Shown piece by piece: positions 9,688 through 18,523 of a stretch of 64,000 nucleotides of DNA. The position numbers and the translations under genes are program-made. The notes beneath the pieces are model-generated. The model did not search any database, was not told the origin of the DNA, and was given only the letters and a program-made list of their open reading frames with translations. The number at the start of each line of letters is the position of its first letter. Within the stretch, counting starts at the first letter, position 1. This DNA is from JAFGXF01 sp963732595 (GTDB lineage Bacteria; Chloroflexota; Anaerolineae; Anaerolineales; Anaerolineaceae), in assembly GCA_963732595.1 (NCBI GenBank), contig CAVSZZ010000002.1:1984001-2048000 (forward strand), read 5' to 3'.

Positions 9688-9719
9688 GTGATCTTGCCAG
9701 GTAGTCGTTTTTGGACAGG

Positions 9720-10112
9720 TCAGAACCGGCTGGTCATTTTCATGTAGACGATAAACAGGACGCTGAGCACCGCCAGTCCGGCGCCGATGCGGTGACCAAA
9801 TAGCACGGCTTTGTGATCCGGTTTGCCGATCGATAACATGGCACCGGTCCCGAATAAGATGACAACCAGGAAACCGCCGATAGCGAAAAGCTCCGCAGTT
9901 GAATAGGCATCTGGTGCTCCGGGTATCCTGTTCCAATAAAGTGCCAGGATAATGAGAACAGCACTTGCCAGTGCGATCAGCTTGTGAACATTGAAGATCC
10001 CGCTCCGATATGGCTTGCCGGTCTTCAATAACCAGAAACCGGATAGAACCACCAATACGAAGAGCAGCGAGCCCCAGGTCAAGCCATTGCTTTGTATTTG
10101 TTCCATCATCAA
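9720..10112 (-). CDS. small four-helix membrane protein
   Basis: 130 residues with four predicted membrane helices (about 13-30, 43-60, 72-92, 104-123). A histidine sits at the start of helix 2 (NVHKLIAL) and another at the start of helix 4 (FGHRIGAGL), a layout resembling small heme-b-binding or cytochrome b561-like proteins. Heme binding is only a suggestion. The start overlaps the stop of the CAP-domain gene upstream (4 nt), so it is coupled to that operon. Confidence 0.6.
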   Translation of the reverse strand: MMMEQIQSNGLTWGSLLFVLVVLSGFWLLKTGKPYRSGIFNVHKLIALASAVLIILALYWNRIPGAPDAYSTAELFAIGGFLVVILFGTGAMLSIGKPDHKAVLFGHRIGAGLAVLSVLFIVYMKMTSRF

Positions 10113-11011
10113 TTACCTGTGGGCGTTACAGACGGAACGGAGGTACCTGCAGGAGCAGAATCCACATCAGGGAAGGGGGTTGTGCCGGTCGAGAACTTCC
10201 AATCAAATACGAAGGCTGTTCCATTGTAGCTGCCTTCCAGGTGCACCTCGAAGATCTTGCCATAGGGCAGGGGATTGACCGGCAGTAGGGTGATGTGTTT
10301 GTGACCACCATATGCATCCGGATCGCTGTTGACGGTGAAGGGAATCGCAGCCCCTTCCGAGGTCTTCAAGGTCGTGGTACTCAAGTTGACCGCCGGAGCC
10401 GGACCGTCATACTGCCACCAGGTCGTGATGGCGAACTGTTTGCCCGGGACTCCGATTTGATTGGGGGCGGGGTAATGGACCGGCCAGTTCGGGTACATGG
10501 CGTCGGCTGAGAAATCGATACCCGAAAGGACATCCAGCGCAGCGCTGGTGATCCAGTTCTCTCCGCTTGGGCTGACCCGATACCCGTATCCGACCACGGC
10601 CAGGGTGGGGTAGAGCAGCCACATGCGGTGAGTGGGGCTGTCCATCCATTTGTCCACCGTCTGGTTGGCTTCGTAAAATTTGGCGTTGGCCGGCAACAGG
10701 TAGATGAGTGCGTTCGGCGCGCATAATCTGCCTTCGGAGGAGTACATCGACAATAGTTCATCTTCGCTCAGGCTGGCCAGCTGGTTCTCAGCCATGTAGG
10801 CGGCGTGCAGCATGCACTGGTTGGTCAGGATCGGATCACCGACCACCGGTGCGACACCGGCCTGGGAACGGTAGATATTCACCGCCCACAGACCATTGTT
10901 GCTGGCTGCCTGCTCCTGGAGCTGTGCAGCAGCCAGGCTGGGCAGGCCGAAGGCCAGGTTGAGGGCGCCTAACAGGGCGATGAGGGGTAATGCGATATCA
11001 GTTCTTTTCAT
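10109..11011 (-). CDS. secreted CAP/SCP-domain protein
   Basis: 300 residues. A signal peptide (residues 7-30, cleavage near AAA-Q) precedes a CAP (cysteine-rich secretory/PR-1) domain: AVNIYRSQAGVAPV, HAAYMAEN, and VDKWMDSPTHRMWLL with the typical ..S..HR. block. A beta-rich C-terminal part of about 100 residues ends in a Thr/Pro-rich tail. CAP proteins are extracellular and bind lipids or peptides; no enzymatic activity can be assigned. Second-last gene of the operon, 11 bp after the dehydrogenase-like gene. Confidence 0.75.
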   Translation of the reverse strand: MKRTDIALPLIALLGALNLAFGLPSLAAAQLQEQAASNNGLWAVNIYRSQAGVAPVVGDPILTNQCMLHAAYMAENQLASLSEDELLSMYSSEGRLCAPNALIYLLPANAKFYEANQTVDKWMDSPTHRMWLLYPTLAVVGYGYRVSPSGENWITSAALDVLSGIDFSADAMYPNWPVHYPAPNQIGVPGKQFAITTWWQYDGPAPAVNLSTTTLKTSEGAAIPFTVNSDPDAYGGHKHITLLPVNPLPYGKIFEVHLEGSYNGTAFVFDWKFSTGTTPFPDVDSAPAGTSVPSVTPTGN

Positions 11012-11022
11012 GATGATTGCCT

Positions 11023-12153
11023 TTAATTTGGATTTTCATTCAGAATGTGGATTCCCATCTTCTTCAGATCCTTGATGAAGCGATGCGGCTTGGAGAGGAT
11101 CGCCTGGGTATGCAACCCGGGTTTACGGATATCACCCTCCAGGTACTGCAGCAGGCAGGCGGCCGCCGGAGCGGCCGTGAAGAAATAGCCGTCCGGATGG
11201 CTGAGGGTCATGTTCGATGACAGAGGTGCGCCGTCCTTTTCACCGCTGGCTTCGCAGCGCAGCCGTGTTCCGTAGGGTGGCTTGCAGAAAGTATTCAATC
11301 CCCACAACATCAGGCGGGCCATGGGTTTGACGCCCAGTTTCGGGAACAACCATAACGTCGGGAAAAGCAGCGTCATCACCACGTAATCAACGAACCAGTT
11401 GAAGCTGCCCACGTAAAAACCGGTATCTTTCAGGTCGGGATACAATCCGGGCAGGGCTCCCATCTCTTCCAGGTACATGGATACGCATGCGCGCCGGCCG
11501 AAGGGTTCCCCGAAATCCATGCGGATGTACTCGGGACCTTTCAAACCCGGTTTGATCCAATGACCGCCACGGTAGGTTTTCATCTCGATCCCGCGGAATT
11601 CCTCGATCATCTCGATGGCAGTTGCGTCAGACAGTTCGAGTGAGCGCCAGTCGATCTGGATGACACTTCCGACCCGCGCACGATCCATGCGGTCGAAATT
11701 GGCTGCCAGGTGACGCACCATCAGAGCGGGCAGGCCGGGGTGGAAACCGCCTTCGGTGATGAAACACAGGCCGGCAGTTTTGATCTTTTCCTCGTATCCC
11801 TTCAGGACTTTCATTTTCTCGTTCGAGAAGATGACATCGAAATAATCAATGCCGACTTTCAGGGCTTCATCCACCACATTGGCTGTGTAGCGGGCGGTGG
11901 AGGAGGCCACCACGACCATATCGACGCTCTTGAAAGCATGCCGCAGGGCATATGGGTCAGCTGCGTCAAGTTTAAGCGCTTCGACGCGCGCTTTTTTGGA
12001 CTTGCCGTTCAAGCTCCGGGCTGCCGCTTCGGCTTTCCCGAGGTCGCGCCCGGCCAGGATCAGGTTTGCATCCGAGTGTTTCAACAACAATTCAGCCAGG
12101 CAGCGTCCGGTATTGCCATAGCCACCCAGGATCAGGAGCCGTTTTTTGTTCAT
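11023..12153 (-). CDS. saccharopine dehydrogenase-like NAD(P)-binding protein
   Basis: 376 residues. A Rossmann fold opens the protein (LLILGGYGNTGRCLAELLL, then ILAGRDLGKAEAAA), and FITEGGFHPGLPALMVRHL follows near residue 135, as in the saccharopine-dehydrogenase-like superfamily. A hydrophobic stretch around residues 245-275 resembles the membrane-associated members. The reaction is unknown; lysine metabolism should not be assumed. Its start overlaps the stop of the Ycf48-like gene upstream. Confidence 0.7.
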   Translation of the reverse strand: MNKKRLLILGGYGNTGRCLAELLLKHSDANLILAGRDLGKAEAAARSLNGKSKKARVEALKLDAADPYALRHAFKSVDMVVVASSTARYTANVVDEALKVGIDYFDVIFSNEKMKVLKGYEEKIKTAGLCFITEGGFHPGLPALMVRHLAANFDRMDRARVGSVIQIDWRSLELSDATAIEMIEEFRGIEMKTYRGGHWIKPGLKGPEYIRMDFGEPFGRRACVSMYLEEMGALPGLYPDLKDTGFYVGSFNWFVDYVVMTLLFPTLWLFPKLGVKPMARLMLWGLNTFCKPPYGTRLRCEASGEKDGAPLSSNMTLSHPDGYFFTAAPAAACLLQYLEGDIRKPGLHTQAILSKPHRFIKDLKKMGIHILNENPN

Positions 12154-13467
12154 GGCGCCAGTACCGCCTTGACCTCGGACCAGGTCTTCCCGCCATCGCT
12201 CGTGCGTACGAAGGCATTCTCCATCCCGGCGTGAGCCAGTACAAACCCGTTTTTCGCATCCACGAATTGCGGCAGGCCGCGCCAGCTGACGTTCTTGACG
12301 GGGCTCCAGCTTGCGCCTGCATTGGTGGTCACGTACAAAGTGGAGGCATCGTCATCCTGCTGCTTGATATGACCCAGGAACCAGCCCTGGTTTGGATCCA
12401 ACAGGAAGGTATCGCCGTACCCGCCGGGGGTGTTCACCCAGCTCCAGGTCAGGCCGTTATCGGGGGTGGTATACAACCAGCGTTCCGGATCGCTTCGACC
12501 GGCGCTCAGGCAGGTGACCGAGACGGTCACCATGGGCGGCTGGACGTAGACGATGGCGTCGATACCGCAGGCGTTCTGCATATCAGCCCAGTAGTTCGGC
12601 TGGTAGCCCGGTGAAGGCAGATCGATTTCCTGCCAGGAATTACCACCATCGACGGTGTTGTAGAATTCCAGCCCGGGCTCGACCCCGTGGCTGTCCAGTG
12701 TGACCCAGCCAATGTTTGCATCAAAGAATACCAGTCCGGTCTTGGAGAAAGACATCCTCAGGTTGTCCATGTATGGATCGACCACACGCTTCCAGCTCGC
12801 ACCACCGTTGGCCGTGGTGAAGATGGATACATAGTCTTTCATCATTCCAGCACCATTATGGACCAGCAGCCAGCCATTGTTGCGGTCAGAGAACCCGAAC
12901 AGGTCGGGCATGAAGAATTCAACCGACAGATCGGTCACCGGCAGTGGGTCGCTTCGGCTCCAGGTGGCACCGCCGTCGGCCGTCTGCCAGGTGATCAGGC
13001 TGGTCAGCACCGGCGAGGGAGACTGGCTGCTTAGCGTTGCCCAGACGGTGTTGAGGTCCAGGGTGGTGAAGATAATGATTGAATCGGCTGAAACCGGTTT
13101 CGGCAGCCATGCCGGCCGGGGTGCGCTCCTGCCAGGTCGTGCCGCCATCCCTGGTGCGCAGCAGGTGGGGGGCGTTGTCGTTGTCGCCGGTGGCGGCTGC
13201 CCAGCCGTTCAGCGCATCGAACATCTTCAGGCTGGTAAGTGTCAGGGGCTGTTCCAGCCCGGCGATGGGTGTGGAGAGGGCCACATAGGGTGTCGGCGGG
13301 ACTGCAATCTCCGCGGTTGGATTGACCGGAAAGGACTCCGGGGTGAGGACAGGGGGAGGCGTTCCACCCGTTGAGGTGGGGGTGCCATCGAGGAACGGCA
13401 GGCTGCAGGCAACCAGGATCACGCACAGAACTGCCAGGATCGGATCGAGTCGTTTATGGGTGGACAT
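12150..13467 (-). CDS. Ycf48/BNR-repeat lipoprotein, one frameshift
   Basis: A lipoprotein signal with lipobox LVAC at the N-terminus, then a Thr/Pro-rich linker, then about six BNR/Ycf48-type repeats: NGW followed by TxDGGxTW variants such as RTRDGGTTWQE, TTANGGASWKR, NTVDGGNSWQE, TTNAGASWSP and RTSDGGKTWSEV. This predicts a surface-exposed beta-propeller. The frame changes near 13085-13105, after the first repeat: one frame ends ..GMAAETGFS, the other continues ADSIIIFTTLD. Both halves keep strong family signal, so a sequencing indel or a very recent mutation is likely. It heads an operon of four overlapping or nearly touching genes. Confidence 0.75.
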
Positions 13468-13514
13468 GCAGCCTCCTTAAATACATACTCGTGATGTCGA
13501 TGCAAGGAGCGTAC

Positions 13515-13559
13515 CATCCCCCGGGTGGGCCGAGCAAAGGCGAGGCACTCCGGGGGATG
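13515..13559. repeat. GC-rich hairpin
   Basis: Arms CATCCCCCGG-GTG and CAC-TCCGGGGGATG around an 18-nt spacer. First of three consecutive hairpins. Confidence 0.6.
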
Positions 13560-13579
13560 TCTAGCCTATCAGGCGCAGA

Positions 13580-13618
13580 CCCCCCGGTGCGGTTCCCTTC
13601 GGGGAACCGCTCGGGGGG
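13580..13618. repeat. long hairpin with TTCG tetraloop
   Basis: CCCCCCG..GCGGTTCCC, loop TTCG, then GGGAACCGC.CGGGGGG: almost fully paired over 39 nt with a very stable C(UUCG)G loop. No U tail, so a repeat or RNA structure rather than a classical terminator. Confidence 0.65.
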
Positions 13619-13623
13619 ATGCT

Positions 13624-13821
13624 CCCCGGGTCACGCAGTGACTCGGGGACGCAGAGCGCGACGAGCATCGCGAGCAGGCGCCCCATCACCTCGGGAAATC
13701 GCGGAGCAACGCTTCGGGATCACGCAGTGACTCGGACGAGATGCTCCCCGAGGTCACGCAGTCGCACTCGGATGCAGCACCTCGCGAGAGCGCGACGGAG
13801 CGGATCACGCAGCAGGCTCGG
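13624..13821. repeat. array of decayed TCACGCAG..CTCGG palindromes
   Basis: Four variants of TCACGCAG-(TGA or similar)-CTCGG begin at 13631, 13720, 13754 and 13805. The first is the core of a clean hairpin (CCCCGGGTCAC, GCA, GTGACTCGGGG; 13624-13648). GATGCTCCCC recurs at 13618 and 13740. Spacing is irregular, which argues against CRISPR. Confidence 0.55.
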
Positions 13822-13967
13822 ACACCCGGATGCAGCAACGACTCTCGAGCGGACACCCGGACCAGCTACCGGGGGACACCGCTCGGGCACCAGATCACGA
13901 GCAGGTGCACACCCACCTGTGTTATCGTGGAAATTAGATTCGGGAAGGATACACCGGGCAGAATGAT

Positions 13968-14212
13968 CCTCTCCCGCCCATGTTCTGAATGGGAGGGAGA
14001 GGCAGAAGTGAGTTTAATTAGGATAGTTTTCTATCAGGTAATTAATAATTCAATGCAGGAATTAATCATTGGTGGGTGAGGGTGGGTTCTTCCAATTAAC
14101 ACCCCTCACCTCCGATAATCGGTATTTCACACGTGGGCAGTATTTGCCCCAATTCTTATGGATCAAAAATCAAATATTAAATACCCCTCTCCCCGCGTGG
14201 ACGGGGAGAGGG
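13968..14212. repeat. composite three-palindrome element, copy 1
   Basis: Three palindromes at near-constant spacing: A 13968-14002 (CCTCTCCCGCCCAT.. and its complement), B 14075-14110 (GGTGAGGG..CCCTCACC), C 14185-14212 (CCCTCTCCCCG..CGGGGAGAGGG). The same A-B-C order and spacing recur at 48323-48564, while the sequence between palindromes differs. Confidence 0.65.
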
Positions 14213-14272
14213 TGGGGAGTGTAGATTAATTGACATCCTCCCGACGCGCCGTTATACTTACTTTACTGCAAA

Positions 14273-14338
14273 GTAGGGCGGCTATCCTTAGCCGCCGATG
14301 ATGCTCGAAATACCGGCGGGAAGGGATTCCCGCCCTAC
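14273..14338. repeat. nested inverted repeat upstream of gmd
   Basis: Outer arms GTAGGGCGG (14273-14281) and CCGCCCTAC (14330-14338) enclose two hairpins: GGCGGCTA-TCCT-TAGCCGCC (14277-14296) and GGCGGGAA-GGGA-TTCCCGCC (14315-14334). It ends 6 nt before the gmd Shine-Dalgarno, so it lies in the gmd leader. It looks like a small dispersed repeat. The outer stem and inner hairpins share bases, so only one conformation can form at a time. Confidence 0.65.
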
Positions 14339-14354
14339 GAAAAGAGGAAAATCC

Positions 14355-15422
14355 GTGAAAAAAGCACTCATCACCGGCATCACCGGCCAGGACGGTTCGT
14401 ACCTGGCGGAGCTGCTGCTCTCCAAGGGCTACGAGGTGCACGGCCTGATCCGCCGCGCCTCGACCTTCAACACCCGCCGCATCGATCACCTCTACCGCGA
14501 TCCCCACAACGGCGACAAGGTGCACCTGCACCTGCATTACGGCGACGTGACTGCCGGCGATGCGTTGATCGATATCATCTTCAACGTCCGCCCGGAGGAG
14601 ATCTACCACCTGGCGGCGCAGAGCCACGTGCGCGTCAGCTTTGACATGCCGGAGTACACCGGTGATGTCACCGCCCTGGGTACCACCCGCATCCTGGAGG
14701 CCATCCGCAAGAGCGGCCTGAAGACGCGTTTCTACCAGGCTTCCTCCAGCGAGATGTTCGGCAGTGCCAAGCCGCCCCAGAACGAGTTGACCCCCTTCGA
14801 GCCGCGCAGCCCCTACGCAGCTGCCAAGCTGTACGCCTACTGGATGGTGCGCAACTACCGCGAGGGCTACGGCATCCACGCCTCCAACGGCATCCTGTTC
14901 AACCACGAATCCCCGCGCCGGGGCGAGACCTTCGTGACTCGCAAGGTCACGCGGGCTGTGGCCGCCATCAAAGCCGGCAAACAGAAGAAGATCTACCTGG
15001 GCAACCTGGAAGCGCGCCGCGATTGGGGATATGCCCCGGAGTATGTCGAGGTTATGTACAACCTGCTGCAGCTTAACCAGCCGGAAGACCTGGTCATCGG
15101 CACGGGGGAATCCCACACCGTGCGCGAACTGCTCGAAGCCGCTTTCGGTTATGTCAACTTAAATTACCGCGATCACGTCCAGATCGATGCGCGCTACTTC
15201 CGCCCGACCGAGGTCGATTACCTGCTGGCGGACCCCGCCAAAGCCCGCGCGGCGCTGGACTGGAAACCCAAGGTATTGTTCGCGGACCTGGTGAAGATCA
15301 TGATGGATGCCGACCTCGAGCTGGCCGGGCTGGAATGCCCGGGCGAGGGCAAGAAAGTGGTCGAGGAACGCTTCGGCGACTGGCATGCCTGGGAACACCA
15401 GGTCGTCTCCATGGAAAAGTAA
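14355..15422 (+). CDS. gmd: GDP-mannose 4,6-dehydratase
   Basis: Converts GDP-mannose to GDP-4-keto-6-deoxymannose, the entry to GDP-fucose and GDP-rhamnose sugars for surface glycans. With the GTG start at 14355 (AGAGGA upstream) it has 355 residues, starting KKALITGITGQDGSYLAELL. An earlier in-frame ATG lies inside the repeat and is unlikely. The NADP-binding GxxGxxG (G8, G11, G14), the catalytic Ser/Glu region SSSEMFG (130-136) and Y154-x3-K158 (SPYAAAKLY) are intact. NHESPRRGETFVTRK is typical of Gmd. No GDP-fucose synthase is adjacent. It ends 3 bp before mutL. Confidence 0.95.
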   Translation: MKKALITGITGQDGSYLAELLLSKGYEVHGLIRRASTFNTRRIDHLYRDPHNGDKVHLHLHYGDVTAGDALIDIIFNVRPEEIYHLAAQSHVRVSFDMPEYTGDVTALGTTRILEAIRKSGLKTRFYQASSSEMFGSAKPPQNELTPFEPRSPYAAAKLYAYWMVRNYREGYGIHASNGILFNHESPRRGETFVTRKVTRAVAAIKAGKQKKIYLGNLEARRDWGYAPEYVEVMYNLLQLNQPEDLVIGTGESHTVRELLEAAFGYVNLNYRDHVQIDARYFRPTEVDYLLADPAKARAALDWKPKVLFADLVKIMMDADLELAGLECPGEGKKVVEERFGDWHAWEHQVVSMEK

Positions 15423-15425
15423 CCC

Positions 15426-17162
15426 GTGACGCCCATCCGCATCCTGCCCGACGAGGTCGCTTCGCAGATCGCCGCCGGCGAGGTGGTCGAACGCCCCGCC
15501 TCGGTGGTCAAGGAACTGGTCGAGAATGCGCTGGATGCGGGTGCACATCAGATCAGCATCGCCATCCAGGGCGCCGGGAAGATCCTGATCGAGGTGGCCG
15601 ATGATGGCACCGGGATCAGCCCTCAGGAACTGGCTCTTGCGGTTGCCCGTCACGCGACCTCCAAACTGACTTCGGCCGAGGAGTTGTTCCATATCGCCAC
15701 GTTGGGTTTTCGCGGCGAGGCGCTGGCCTCGATCGGCTCGGTCTCGCGCCTGACCATCACCACCTGCCAACCTGGGGGTCAGCAAGGTGCCCGCCTGGCA
15801 GTCGACGCGGGTAAAGTGTCACCGGTCGAAACAACCGGGGCTGCACCCGGGACCCTCATCCGTGTGGAAGAATTGTTCTACAACGTGCCGGCCAGGCTCA
15901 AGTTTCTCAAGCAGGATGCCACTGAACGCGCCCAGGTTACTGCGCTGGTGACGCGTTATGCCCTGGCTTATCCTTCAGTCCGTTTCAAACTGACTGTCGA
16001 AGGCGCCCCGACACTCCAAACCAGCGGCTCCGGCGACCGGCGGGAGGTGCTGGCGAGCCTGTATGGGCTCGACACTGCGCGCCAGATGCTCGAGGTGGTT
16101 GCCAGTGATGAGGGCATCAACCTGACCGGCTTTATCAGCCCGCTCTCGATCACCCGTTCCAACCGGCGGGAGATCACCTTTTTCATCAATGGCCGCTGGG
16201 TGCAGGATGTGCCGCTGGCTGCCGCGCTCATTCAGGCTTACCACACCCTGATCATGGTCGGCCGCTACCCCCTGGCGACGCTCTTCGTCGTCCTGCCGCC
16301 TGAGGAGGTGGATGTCAACGTCCACCCGGCTAAATCGGAGGTACGTTTCCGGCAGCCCGACCGCATCTTCAGTGCGGTCCAGCGCGCCGTCCGGCGCGCA
16401 CTGCTGGCTTACACACCCGTCCCGACGCTGGAACCCGGCCGCTCGTGGTGGTCAACCCCGCCGGCCAATCCAGCTTCACGCACCCCAGATCCGGCCTGGG
16501 AGATGGCCGGTGATCTCCGTCAGTCTTCCCCAGCAGTACCAACAGCCGCAGGATCCCAACCGGACCTGCCGGCAAAGTTACCCCTGCTGCGGTTGGTGGG
16601 GCAGGTGGGTGCGGCTTACCTGGTGGCAGAAGGTCCGGATGGTTTGTACCTGATCGACCAGCATGCCGCGCATGAACGCGTGTTATTCGAAAAACTAATG
16701 GATCAGGGTGCTGCCAGCCAGGTTGTTTCACAAGCTTTGCTGCAACCGGCTACCCTGGAGCTGGGCTCACAAAGCGCGACATTGCTCTCCGAAAACCTGG
16801 GCATCCTCAACCGATACGGTTTCCAGGTCGAGCCCTTTGGTCAATCTGCCTTCCTGATCCGGGCTGTCCCGGCTTTAATGGCCGATGTCGACCCGCGCGG
16901 CGCGCTGCAGGTGCTGGTCGAGGACTTCGAGGAGGACGAGGAACCGCTCAAGCAGATGGTGGAAGCCCGCCTGATCGCGCGCATCTGCAAGCGTGCGGCG
17001 GTTAAAGCCGGCAAGGTGCTCACCCCGGCAGAGCAGGCTGCGCTGGTCGAAGGTCTGGAGGACTGCCGTTCGCCGCGTACCTGTCCGCATGGCCGTCCGA
17101 CCATGATTCACCTGTCAGCGGATCTGCTTGAACGACAATTTGGGCGCCGTGGCGCAAGGTGA
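15426..17162 (+). CDS. mutL: DNA mismatch repair protein MutL
   Basis: 578 residues from a GTG start. The N-terminal GHKL ATPase shows ASQIAAGEVVERPASVVKELVENALDAG in pieces, DDGTGI, RHATSKL and GFRGEALASIGSVSR. The C-terminal dimerisation/endonuclease domain has the DQHAAHERVLFE motif at about residue 411, matching DQHA(X)2E(X)4E, and CPHGRPT near the end. This is therefore an endonuclease-competent MutL, as in bacteria without MutH. A variable Pro/Ser-rich linker of about 60 residues joins the two. mutS is not in the window. Probably co-transcribed with gmd. Confidence 0.96.
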   Translation: MTPIRILPDEVASQIAAGEVVERPASVVKELVENALDAGAHQISIAIQGAGKILIEVADDGTGISPQELALAVARHATSKLTSAEELFHIATLGFRGEALASIGSVSRLTITTCQPGGQQGARLAVDAGKVSPVETTGAAPGTLIRVEELFYNVPARLKFLKQDATERAQVTALVTRYALAYPSVRFKLTVEGAPTLQTSGSGDRREVLASLYGLDTARQMLEVVASDEGINLTGFISPLSITRSNRREITFFINGRWVQDVPLAAALIQAYHTLIMVGRYPLATLFVVLPPEEVDVNVHPAKSEVRFRQPDRIFSAVQRAVRRALLAYTPVPTLEPGRSWWSTPPANPASRTPDPAWEMAGDLRQSSPAVPTAAGSQPDLPAKLPLLRLVGQVGAAYLVAEGPDGLYLIDQHAAHERVLFEKLMDQGAASQVVSQALLQPATLELGSQSATLLSENLGILNRYGFQVEPFGQSAFLIRAVPALMADVDPRGALQVLVEDFEEDEEPLKQMVEARLIARICKRAAVKAGKVLTPAEQAALVEGLEDCRSPRTCPHGRPTMIHLSADLLERQFGRRGAR

Positions 17163-17190
17163 TCGATCCCCTGATAGGTTATTAAATGAA

Positions 17191-17211
17191 AAGGCGCCCA
17201 TCAGGCGCCTT
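17191..17211. terminator. bidirectional terminator after mutL
   Basis: AAGGCGCC-CATCA-GGCGCCTT between the convergent ends of mutL and the CpaE-like gene, with A-rich and T-rich flanks on either side. Confidence 0.7.
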
Positions 17212-17239
17212 GATTATTATCGGTCTTAACCGCCCGAAC

Positions 17240-18433
17240 TCATGCGGGTGGCAGGCTTTCCAGTTGAATGCGCTGGGCAATGCGCTCGGCCAGCTTCTGG
17301 AACTGCTGGGCGGCCAGCCCATCGGGCTGCATCTGCACCAGGGTGACATGGTTGACGGCTGCGTGGTAGGCTGTCTCCGGCACCGGTGATACGATTTGGT
17401 CCACCGGCACGCCCAGTTCTTCCTGTACCTGGCTCCAGGTCAGCTGGATGTCAGCGCGCTGGCGGTGCAGCAGGACAATGGTGACGGGTCGTCCATGCAC
17501 GAAATCCATCGTCTTGAGTTCGTCCAGTACCAGGCGGGTCTTCTTGACCGTCAGCGGGTTCGGTTCGGTCACCAGCACCAGCTCGGTCATCTGGTTTAAG
17601 ATCCGCTCGTACCCCTGGAAGAAATTATTACCGAGATCAACCACCACAGCCTGCGAGAGGGTTGCCAATTGCTTGAGCACGGCTTCCATCTGATCAACAG
17701 CACTGTTAAGTGAGATATCCTTGAGTTTATGGGATGAGATCAAAAGCCGGATTCCTGCCTGGATCTCGACCAGTTCGCTTTTAACTGCAGCTGGCGTGAT
17801 CTTGGCGGGTTCCATGCGCAGCAGGTTGCAGAGCCCATCGGTATCGCGGGTGTCCAGCTCGATCTGCCATTCACCCTTGCCGGGATGCAGCTCCACCGCG
17901 ATGGCATTCACGCGGTGTTTCTGGAAAAGGCTGACGGCCAGGTTGAGAGCGGTTGTGGATGCCCCCAGGCCACCCCTGGCAGACACGATGCCGATCATGG
18001 AAGTCGGTTTGACAAAATCCGCCGTTCCCGGTTTGATGGACCCGGTGGCTGGTTTGGGTTTGGTGGAACGGGTCATCAGGGCTTTGATGCGTGCATTCAA
18101 TTCGGCCGGATGGATCGGTTTGGTCAGGTATTCATCCACACCGGCATCATAACCGGCCACCTTATCCTCGAGTTGCCCCTTGGCGGTGAACATCGCGATC
18201 GGGATGCCGGCTGTGCCGGGATCCGCCCTCAAACGGCGGGTGACTTCGAACCCGTCCATGTCAGGCATCATGATATCCAGAACGATCAGATCGGGGTGTT
18301 CTGCCTTGGCGGAGACAAGCGCCTGGGCGCCGTTACTGGCCGTGCGGATCTCGTAGCCCTGACGTTCGAGCATCAGCCCGACCAATCTCAGCGTATCGAC
18401 ATCATCATCGACGATCAGGATTTTCTCTGCCAT
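17240..18433 (-). CDS. receiver domain fused to CpaE/TadZ-type ATPase
   Basis: 397 residues. Residues 1-125 are a response-regulator receiver: DDD near residue 10, phospho-acceptor region LIVLDIMMPDMDG, FTAK and the K of YLTKPIHP. From about 145 a MinD/ParA-like domain begins with MIGIVSARGGLGASTTALNL. The Walker A lysine is replaced (GGLGAST rather than GGxGKT), as is usual in CpaE/TadZ pilus-localising proteins. It probably positions an envelope machine in response to phosphorylation, but no tad/pilus genes or histidine kinase are nearby. The start has AGGAAGGGTG upstream. Confidence 0.85.
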   Translation of the reverse strand: MAEKILIVDDDVDTLRLVGLMLERQGYEIRTASNGAQALVSAKAEHPDLIVLDIMMPDMDGFEVTRRLRADPGTAGIPIAMFTAKGQLEDKVAGYDAGVDEYLTKPIHPAELNARIKALMTRSTKPKPATGSIKPGTADFVKPTSMIGIVSARGGLGASTTALNLAVSLFQKHRVNAIAVELHPGKGEWQIELDTRDTDGLCNLLRMEPAKITPAAVKSELVEIQAGIRLLISSHKLKDISLNSAVDQMEAVLKQLATLSQAVVVDLGNNFFQGYERILNQMTELVLVTEPNPLTVKKTRLVLDELKTMDFVHGRPVTIVLLHRQRADIQLTWSQVQEELGVPVDQIVSPVPETAYHAAVNHVTLVQMQPDGLAAQQFQKLAERIAQRIQLESLPPA

Positions 18434-18511
18434 ATTTCACCCTTCCTATAAAGAATATGATGAGCATAGCATAAATTCTTGTGAAAGGCAAGACTAGTCA
18501 GAGCCAGGCAG

Positions 18512-18517
18512 TATAAT
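18512..18517 (+). promoter_or_regulatory. -10 element for leaderless tilS mRNA
   Basis: TATAAT ends 6 nt before the tilS ATG, and no Shine-Dalgarno is present between them. Confidence 0.6.
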
Positions 18518-18523
18518 GACCGC

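Larger units (their letters stand above)
13468..14354. other. gene-free block rich in palindromic repeats
   Basis: No convincing gene lies between the Ycf48-like gene and gmd. The block contains, in order, three large GC-rich hairpins, an array of decayed short palindromes, a composite three-palindrome element and a nested inverted repeat. Apparent open frames here are out of register with any family I recognise. Confidence 0.7.

Noticed and set aside
13620..13830. Possible CRISPR array from the recurring TCACGCAG units
   Set aside because: Repeats are short, unequal and at irregular spacing (89, 34, 51 bp); no spacers of constant length and no cas genes.
14298..14354. Earlier ATG giving a longer Gmd
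   Set aside because: These codons lie inside a palindromic repeat and have no family similarity; the GTG at 14355 has its own Shine-Dalgarno and the right N-terminus.
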